From NCBI GenBank assembly GCA_029204225.1, contig CM055100.1, positions 48,155,666 to 48,219,665 of the forward strand: 64,000 nt of DNA. The letters run 5' to 3'. Position numbers and translations under genes: made by a program. This DNA comes from Diphasiastrum complanatum. Lineage: Eukaryota; Streptophyta; Lycopodiopsida; Lycopodiales; Lycopodiaceae. The number at the start of each line of letters is the position of its first letter. The stretch's first letter is position 1. Below are positions 56,606-64,000 of this stretch, one piece after another. The notes below the pieces were generated by a model. It was not told where the DNA came from. It ran no database searches and was given only the letters and a program-made list of their open reading frames with translations.

Positions 56606-56920
56606 TCAATAGAAAAGCATGTTCCAGAGCCATGGTAAGGACTCAGGAGCATCTTTAAAGCCTTTGGTAGCCTCGATTGCAACTAGTGTAATAATATGGT
56701 TTGTCCTTGTGCCTGTAGGAATGACAAGGAACACTTTGCAGCTATTGGTCGTTTTCTTAGCCACCATAGTAGGCATCATCACACAGCCGTTTCTTTTAGG
56801 TGTTGTAGCTTTGATGGGTTTAGGTGCTTTTGTGCTCACCAAACTACCATTTTCGGGTGCTTTCAGTGCTTTCGGAGATCCGATTCCCTAGATTCCCTAG
56901 CTTATCGCCTTTGCTTTTTT
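56606..56920 (+). pseudogene. DASS-family (plastid dicarboxylate translocator-like) fragment
   Basis: The frame starting at about 56606 reads SLKPLVASIATSVIIWFVLV, then MTRNTLQLLVVFLATIVGII, TQPFLLGVVALMGLGAFVLT and FSGAFSAFGDPIP. The two hydrophobic segments and the AFSAFGDPIPW...LIAFAF signature are those of plant 2-oxoglutarate/malate and dicarboxylate translocators of the chloroplast inner envelope. After DPIP a small tandem duplication (ATTCCCTAG twice, TGG changed to TAG) precedes LIAFAFLV. Only about 100 of about 550 residues remain, without transit peptide. It joins an ABC-transporter exon within a few bases. Confidence 0.8.
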
Positions 56921-57775
56921 GGTGAGAAAGACATAAGAAATTTTCACCTTAAGTATTTGCGTCATCAAATTGGATTGGTAAGCCAGGAGCCTACCCTATT
57001 TGCAAGAAGCATATGGTAAAACATTGCTTATGGCAAGGATAATTCCACAGAAGAAGAGATTATTGGAGCGGCCCAAGCTGCCAATGCACGTGATTTTATA
57101 AGGTGAAAATATTGGTCATTTTTTTTTTGGTAGTTATCACATTGAAGTTGATTGAAAAGATTGGTACTATGGCATATGTAGGATATATTTTTTTCTTTTG
57201 TTAGTTTCACAGGTTTGAATAATATCTTACTTATCCCGAAATCTCCAAACTTGCAACTTTTGTGGGGTCAAATCTAGCTTTCATGTTTGAAATGAAGAAT
57301 TTATCGGTATGTAAGAGTTGATGTCTTAACCCTTATGATCACATTCACATCATATATTTGCTAACTCTAATTTTCGATTGTACAATAAGTTTGGTATTCA
57401 CAAAATAGAAAATTTTATTTTGAGATCTGTCTTTTTCTCACTACCTTAGATATAACATTCGTTATTGAAATAATGATTTGAGTGCAATTACACACTCAGT
57501 ATACATGCCAAATTTATGCTTTTGTTTTCCATTACTTTGTTTTATCTCCCTTCGATGCTACTATTAAAACCAGGTCATGAAAATCAAGAACCAGATTCTT
57601 GATCCTACACTAATGAACCTTTTCACCACTGATTTCGACCAATGCCATTCTAATTCATGATTGGGCTTCATGTGCAGCTCATTGCCAAATGATTACTCAA
57701 CACAAGTTGGAGAGTGGGTACTTCACTTTTATGGTGGCCAGAAGTAGAGAATTTGTATAGCTCGGGCCCTCACCT
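56921..57775 (+). pseudogene. ABCB-type ABC transporter fragment, two exons with intron
   Basis: Exon 1 (56921-57102): DIRNFHLKYLRHQIGLVSQE, PTLFARSIW, stop, NIAYGKDNSTEEEIIGAAQ, ANARDFI. This is the segment of an ABCB nucleotide-binding domain around the Q-loop (VSQEPTLF). A GT donor at 57103 and an AG acceptor at 57676-57677 bound a 575-bp intron. Joining the exons restores the phase and gives FISSLPNDYSTQVGEWV. Exon 2 carries a degraded signature (FYGGQK for LSGGQ), a stop (TAG, 57745-57747) and RICIARAL. Walker A and B are absent. The retained intron shows that genomic DNA, not mRNA, was copied. Confidence 0.85.
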
Positions 57776-58788
57776 GCACCCATCCACAACAACAACCGTG
57801 TTAGAACAATGAAATTATTTGGGAACTACAGGTGTCTACACTTATTCTCAATTGTTATCCATGTCGCAATTTGATGTATAAACTACAAAGTAAGGATTTT
57901 AAATAACATTCAAAGTGAGATGTATAAATAAGAGCTTTTATTTTAGACTATTTACAACCTCTTCTCAACTTTTTTCAAACTCTTCTCCCATGCTTCCGAT
58001 ATTATTCAAAACCTTTTACGTAATTGCCCTCAATGTTATAGCAATTTACAAAGTAGACAATCATTATAGGTAATAAAAAAATTAGTAAAGTACTAGTAAT
58101 TGACGATATTACTAGAAAAGGACTAGAAGGACCCAATGTTCCTCAAAGCCTCTTCAAATCCACTAGTTATAGACCGTGCATAGGCATTTCTTACTAACTA
58201 TCATCAAAGTACCTTGTTTTGCTTCTCAAATAAGTTTTTTAATTAGCAAACAATGTTTGTTTTGACAAACTGCATGTAAAGCACAATCATAAGAGTAATA
58301 TATGTCTTTTGCCACAATTCATGCAATGTAGAGACTGTAAAATTATATGGCTTGTATTACATGACTTCATTGAGCACCATATGAGTTTACAAAATACAAA
58401 CCCATTTTGCATGACTATTCAGATTAAGTGTATAACCGAATGCTATACAAGTGATATGGGCATTCGAGTACATTCTAACCTCGGCTCAATGGACTCATAT
58501 GTTCTTGAGTCCACCAACATTATTTGTTGTATGGTCTTCTTAGTTATCAGAATAGAAGAGTTATAACTACATACCCCTCTTAGATATTGTAGCAATACCC
58601 CTCTTAGATATTGGAGCAACCTACACAACCACATGCTGTTATGTTGGGTGCAATGACTATATAAAGACAAAGAAAGCAGAGATAAAACACATTCAAATCA
58701 GGAAGCATGCATCTCCAAGAGATGTGCACGTTTGATATTGCAAGAGCAAAACAATTTGGTGCATCTCTTCCTCGCAACATGCAAAGGC
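57776..58788. other. A/T-rich region without recognisable gene
   Basis: No domain. A 26-bp tandem duplication (ATACCCCTCTTAGATATTG) lies at about 58570-58619. If a mobile element carried the gene fragments, its right end should be here, but I could not identify it. Confidence 0.4.
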
Positions 58789-58993
58789 AGTTGGCCCATG
58801 TTTACTCTATGTGATCGATCGACAACAATCATCATAGTCATTGACAAGGCTCTGACATGTCCCGCCTCCATACAAGCATACAAGAATACATAAAGGAAGT
58901 TGGCCCATGATTACTCTCTCTGATTGATCGACAACAATCATCATAGTGATTGACAAGGCTTTGACATGTTTCGCCTCCATACAAGCATACATA
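58789..58993. repeat. Tandem duplication, 109-bp period
   Basis: AGTTGGCCCATG starts at 58789 and 58898. Both copies contain GATCGACAACAATCATCATAG, or a near form, and CGCCTCCATACAAGCATAC. The second copy is incomplete at its end. Confidence 0.8.
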
Positions 58994-59022
58994 AAGTGTA
59001 GTTTTTTTTAGATGCCATTATG

Positions 59023-59511
59023 TGTCATGCCCATGACTGGTCTCAGGTAGCGTGTCCACGCTAGGGACCGGTAGACCAACAACCCGTAAGTTAATCGTGA
59101 CTATAAGAGAATTGGGGCCCTTATATGTACATGATGGTCATAATTAATGGTTGTAGGCCTAAAACACTTGATGGTGGATTTGTATGGGTCTATCAGTGAG
59201 TCATTGGAAAACTGGATGGCGTGGCCCATATGGGCTGCAGAGGTGTTCAGTGAGGTGTCACAGTGCACTACTAGTGGTGCATGGGCCTTGGAGGATATAA
59301 GTATACCTATTGGGCTCTCACTAGTGTATGCTTGATAGCATGACCAGTGGCAGGATGTTGTTTGTGTGATGCCTCATTCCTCTTTGTGATTGATCCATAG
59401 CTTGGGGGTTTGATCTAGGTTTGGTTGGGTTGGTTTGTCCACCATCATGTTCCCTTGTGTTGCTTGTGATTGGCATGCTTAGAATGGGATCCTTGGATTG
59501 AGGACTTTATA
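59023..59511 (+). repeat. Probable 5' LTR of an LTR retrotransposon remnant
   Basis: Starts TGTCATGCCC and ends GGACTTTATA just before a PBS. A TATA-like GATATAAGTATACC lies at about 59294. The non-CA end is unusual, but the same end sequence recurs in the fragment at 44293-44412. No second LTR or coding region on this strand is in the window, so the borders are tentative. Confidence 0.5.
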
Positions 59512-59525
59512 TTGGTATCAGAGCC
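59512..59525 (+). other. Primer-binding site
   Basis: TTGGTATCAGAGCC directly after the LTR-like end; initiator Met tRNA type. Confidence 0.7.
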
Positions 59526-59957
59526 AATTCTAAGCACATTTTGCCATTGATTTGTGCTCAAGATGTAATCTCAAATTGTGTGAGACTTTTTTCGTTGTAT
59601 GATATAGGATCTTGACACTTTTTCGAAAAATCTGTAGAGTATGCAACGAAGTGGTGAAAGTTCAAAATATTCTTCCCACTAATTTCCTTTTTTGAAGTGC
59701 AATTGGTTATGTGGTAAGTGCATTACCAGGTATACAAGCGGTTCGGTTTCTAGACACTTCATATTGGTTTTTAGGAAGTAAATTTTCGGTTTTCAATTCA
59801 CTTGTGTTGCCGTTTACTTCATTTGGGACACTTTCCCGTTAGCAATGAGATCAATTAGAGTGAATGTAGGTTTTTATGGCTTTTTGTTCATAAATCAGTG
59901 ATTTAGGTGGTTTTGCTGGCTGTCTTTTGTTTTTTATTGAGCCAGTTTTGGCTTGAA
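59526..59957. other. Leader-like spacer
   Basis: Sequence after the PBS with no open frame of note. It ends where the minus-strand gypsy fragment begins. Confidence 0.4.
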
Positions 59958-61402
59958 TCAGAGGAAAAGCAAGAAAGGAAGCACAAATAAATTTTCTGTG
60001 TCCTTATGAAGCGTAGGCCACCAACAACCGGATTTAAAAAGTTTGCGAACAGTAATATCTATAGAGAAGTGTCCTCCACCCATGCCATCATGTGAAAACA
60101 TGATTAGATCTGGTACTTCATGCGGTAAAACACATCTTCGTAAAATATTATCTGATCCACGACGATACAATTGTCCTGCAATTAATTGATAAGGTTGAGC
60201 CTTATGAATCAATTGTCTTTTCTGTACTTTTGTCAAAGAGTCATTCGGTTGTCCTAGCATCAGGTACTCAACAATATTTGTCGCCCACTCAGGTACTGCT
60301 TCAACATAGAACAATGTAGCATCTGGCAGTTCATTATCCACTTCAGTATTAACTGGTGCGGATTCAATTCGTGAAATGTGATTGGCTAGATAATGTTGCT
60401 TCCCCTTTCTGACCACAATTCGAAAGTCAAATTCAGTCAATAATAATAACCATCTTGCAATACGTCCAGTATTACACGTCTTATTTACCAAGTAAAGTAA
60501 CGGTTGATGATTCGTATAAAATGCAAAGTGCGTTTCCATGAGATAGTGACGAAATTTCCGAACAGAAAAAATCATGGCTAGCGCTTCACGTTCTGTTGTT
60601 GAATAATTCTTCTCTGGATCTGTAAGCTGTCTGCTTGCAAATCGTATAGGATAATCCTTCTTATAGTCACCTGGCTGCGTCAAAACTGATCCAATGGCGT
60701 ATTTTGAGGCGTCCGTATGAACATGAAACTCTAATGTCCAATCTGGAGAACGCAGTATTGGTGTTGAAGATAATGCTTCTTTTAACTTTTCAAAGGCTTC
60801 TAACGCCTCTACTGTCCAAATAGGAACAATAGTTAATTTGTATATAGGTCGTGCTAAATCCGCAAAGAAGATAATAAAAATTCGATAGTAGTTCGCATGG
60901 CCCATAAACACATAAACTCCTCGAATTGTTGCTGGCGGTGGCAATTCCACAATAATTTTGATCTTAGAGTAATCGGTGGCAATACCATGTCTTGATATTA
61001 CATGTCCAAGCACCACTCCATGAGAAACCCATATTTGGCATTTTTCTAGATTTAGAGAAATCTGATATTTGCGGCATCTTTCTCAATCGATCCAGGTGGT
61101 CTGTATCTGTACTATGAACTCTTAAGTCGTCCAAGTAAATTTCAAGGAATTTTTGTAGATAATCTTTAAAGGCAAATTGCATTACTCTTTGGAATGAACT
61201 TGGTGCATTACAGAGTCCAAACGACATTACTTTTTAAGCATAGGTGTCCCATTCTATTGCAAAAGCAGTTTTGTGGCAATCGACAGGTGCAATCTTAACC
61301 TAGTTGTAACCACTAAATCCATCCAGGAAACTATAAGCTTCCGCTCCAGCAAGGCGATCCAAAATGCTTTCAGTAAAAGGTAACGGAAAGTGATCCTTCC
61401 AT
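59958..61402 (-). pseudogene. Ty3/gypsy (non-chromoviral) pol fragment: RT, RNase H, integrase start
   Basis: From about 61402 the minus strand reads KDHFPLPFTESILDRLAGAE, FLDGFSGYN, stop, VKIAPVDCHKTAFA, then MSFGLCNAPSSFQRVMQFAF and EIYLDDLRVHS (YLDD catalytic pair). A frameshift near 61085 precedes VVLGHVISRHGI. RNase H follows (HVHTDASKYAIGSVLTQ, YSTTEREALAMIFSVRKFRH, ARWLLLLTEFDF), then the integrase zinc region (SHDGMGGGHFSIDITVRKLF). It ends there. The layout fits Tat/Athila-type elements; it could be the complement of the fragment at 53453-54165, from another copy. Confidence 0.85.
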
Positions 61403-61669
61403 GTCACTATGAGCATTCATGGAATTCTATTGCACATCAACTTTGGGGAGCACATTAAACATTAGGCCTCTTTATGAGTTGAAGCAACATTTGGCTTAAG
61501 TGGAAAGGTAATGAATGCTTTTAGGCACAACTAGCCAAGGCTAGGGCTTTGTCAGTATGTACTATAAGAAGTGCATATGTGCCCCTACGTAGGAATGACT
61601 TTAGACAACAATGTACGACCACCTAGAAGTGGTGTAGTAGAGCTTATCAAAAGTAGTGAAACAAATGTG

Positions 61670-62172
61670 GATGCAGGTCTGACTCCTCCAAGTTTTGGAA
61701 TGACTTGAATTTTTTGAGACTCAAATTTTTTGCAACGACTCGAATTTTTCGAGACTTGAATTTTTTGGAACAACTTGAATTTTTGAAAAGACTCGAAGTT
61801 TTCCAAATGATGGAATTTTTCAAATGACTCGAATTTGCTCTAGACTCGAATTTTTTCAACTACTCGAATTTTTCCAAATGATCGAATTTTTGGAAAGTCT
61901 CAAATTTTTCCGACAACTCGAATTTTTTTAAAGACTCGAATTTTTTAGAAGGATCGAACTGTCAACTCAAATTTTCTAAAGGATCGCAGGGTCCTTTTTG
62001 TACTGTCAAGTTGAATTTTTCAAAAGACTCGAATTTTTTGAAGACTCGAGTTTTTTCAAAGACTCATTTTTTTTTCAAAGATTAAAATTTTTCCGAAGAC
62101 TATAACTTTTCCAAAGCCTCAAACTTTTCCGAAGGATCGAATTTTTCTATGGACTTGAATTTTTCCAAAGAC
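61670..62172. repeat. GACTCGAATTTTT minisatellite, copy 2
   Basis: About 25 degenerate units with the same core and spacing as 54236-54613, again between a minus-strand gypsy fragment and the leader-like module. Confidence 0.8.
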
Positions 62173-62345
62173 TCAAGATCGGCCATCATCCAAATCATCG
62201 GCCACCACCTAGATCGGCCTCCATTGCCCATCAACGATGGGCACTCACAACTAGTCTATATATATAAAGATATTTTAGAGAGAGTGTGTAAGAGTTACCG
62301 TCAAAAAATTAACCTTGTGCCGCCAAAAATGTCACGCTCTGCCCA
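62173..62345 (-). repeat. Leader-like module, copy 3
   Basis: CATTGCCCATCAACGATGGG, ACTAGTCTATATATATA, AGAGAGTGTGTAAG and TGTGCCGCCAAAAATGTCACG, in the same order as copy 2. Confidence 0.55.
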
Positions 62346-62457
62346 CAAAAAATGTGACCCATTCTTCAAAGATAAAAGCTAGAAAACGATTTTGAGAATA
62401 AGGTAAAAAAAACAACACAATGAAGTCTTTTTTATACATCCATTTGGTAGGGCGTGT

Positions 62458-62505
62458 GTAACCCACTCTATTCTCCTATGTCACGCATAGAGTAGGGTGG
62501 GTTAC
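62458..62505. repeat. Imperfect inverted repeat
   Basis: GTAACCCACTCTA (62458-62470) pairs with TAGAGTAGGGTGGGTTAC (62488-62505) with a small bulge. Confidence 0.55.
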
Positions 62506-62627
62506 CCGTTGCACATCTCCACTCCTTGCACATCTCCTCACGCTCGCCGTCTTTGCCCGCCGCCTCCCTGCTTGCTATCCGTGCATGGTGTATCTCTCTC
62601 TCTCTCGGTCTGGCTCTTGCTCGCTCT

Positions 62628-62900
<273 letters not shown>

Positions 62901-62902
<2 letters not shown>

Positions 62903-64000
62903 ATTGCACGCATCAATTGCAGCGTATCTGATATGTGCAATGCATATGTTAATCGTAGACCTTTTTTGCTTTTTTTTTTATTGCTTTCTTGCAGAGCTGA
63001 GCAGATTCACAGCCGCTTTGAAAAAAAGCAGAATCATTGTTGCTAAAAAGCAATCGGTTGTGTATTGAAAGTGATTCTTTGGATTCACATCTCCACGGAA
63101 TCAAGTGATGTTACTAACAGCGATTCTTTAGATTCCTGACTTCTGAAGTAGCTTGCACCATCACCTCTTCACATCTCCATGGAAGCATTTGATACCTTTT
63201 CTTCCTTAATCTTCCAACAGGTTAGAATCGATCTTAGCAAGGTTTCTATCATCTTCTTACATCATCTGCTATACTTCACCAAAGCAAAGGAATTTTACAG
63301 GAAAAATTTCTTTCTGAAAGAAGGTTTCTGTCTATCGGATAATGCAAGTATATCTCAACATTGTGTGAATGGATGCAGTATTCACCAAGGTAGTCTTTAG
63401 AGCAAAGAAAATGATTTAGCTTCTCTTGTGTCTTCGTTTCCCTCGAGTCACGTAGCTCATAGCTTGCTCCACCATCGCTCATGCACACATGATGACTTAG
63501 GTTCGCTTGAGAAAGTCTAAAGATTGAAGTATTGCTTGAGGTGGCTTCAACCATGGATACCATACGGTGCTCTGATGGAATAAGCGTGGTAGAGGATTGA
63601 AGCATGGTGTAATGGATTGTTTTCTTTGACCTTCTGTTACAGTGTTGATGAAAACTCCTCAATTTCAGCGAAAGGTGCACCGATCAAAGTTTTGAAAATA
63701 CAGATTGAGGTTCTATGGTCACCTACTGTCCTTCCGGAAGGGTCAATGCCAGAAGATCCTGAACCTAATTGGTTTCTGATCTGATCTAATTGGTATTAGG
63801 TAGATGTATTCGTTGAGTTGGAGAGATATTCATATAATATATTTCTTAGTTAATGTCTGATACGGAAGCAACATCAGGTTAACCCAACATGGGTTCTTGC
63901 TAGCTATCAACGTCATATTTGAGCTTTTCGACGTAAACCAGAACATGATATCTCTTAGTTAATGTCTGACACGGAAGCAAGTGATGTTACTAAGATCTTA
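62901..64000. other. Region without recognisable gene
   Basis: A minus frame at 63276-63680 (134 codons) has no known motif. CTTAGTTAATGTCTGA recurs at 63845 and 63954 (109 bp apart), and AAGTGATGTTACTAA occurs at about 63104 and 63979, suggesting a diverged duplication running off the window. Confidence 0.4.

Overview
The window looks like a stretch of land-plant nuclear heterochromatin. It is A/T-rich and full of dinucleotide microsatellites. Nearly every recognisable piece is a transposable element or a decayed gene: Ty3/gypsy chromoviruses, Ty1/copia remnants, hAT DNA transposons, a LINE-like scrap and fragments of plant genes (Dof factor, plastid-type dicarboxylate transporter, ABCB transporter). 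I see no intact cellular gene. The species cannot be fixed from the sequence. Degraded TTTAGGG-type repeats and the Dof domain support a plant.

Layout. 1-1.3 kb: end of a copia element (RNase H tail plus 3' LTR). 1.3-11.3 kb: decayed sequence with tandem and foldback repeats, long CA/TA microsatellites, a copia protease fragment and isolated primer-binding sites. 11.3-15.8 kb: a 5'-truncated chromovirus on the minus strand (family G1). 16.1-19.3 kb: a hAT element with an 8-bp target duplication and a broken DUF659-type transposase. 20.4-22.0 kb: a non-autonomous hAT, again with a perfect 8-bp duplication. 25.3-26.05 kb: a third hAT-like fragment. 26.05-36.7 kb: an old plus-strand G1 copy, interrupted by a young, nearly intact G1 copy (27061-33276, 358-bp LTRs with two differences, target duplication CAAGA). 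37.1-46.7 kb: a gene-poor LTR element with unusual AG...CT termini, itself interrupted by another chromovirus (38339-44080). 47.9-48.5 kb: a LINE-like remnant. 53.2-54.9 kb and 59.9-62.3 kb: two partial copies of a non-chromoviral gypsy family, each beside a GACTCGAATTTTT minisatellite and the same leader-like module. The first copy breaks off at degraded telomere-like repeats. 55.7-57.8 kb: three unrelated plant gene fragments in a row, all plus strand, one keeping its intron. 62.6-62.9 kb: a long CT/CCCT microsatellite.

How the parts relate. The G1 copies are at different decay stages and can be compared directly. Seven nonsense codons are CAG changed to TAG, as expected if methylated cytosines in CHG context deaminated. 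The young copy keeps gag, protease, RT, RNase H, integrase and chromodomain in one frame, broken by a single such TAG. The most unusual locus is the chimeric gene-fragment cluster at 55.7-57.8 kb, which resembles capture by a Helitron or Pack-MULE, although I could not find the carrier's ends.
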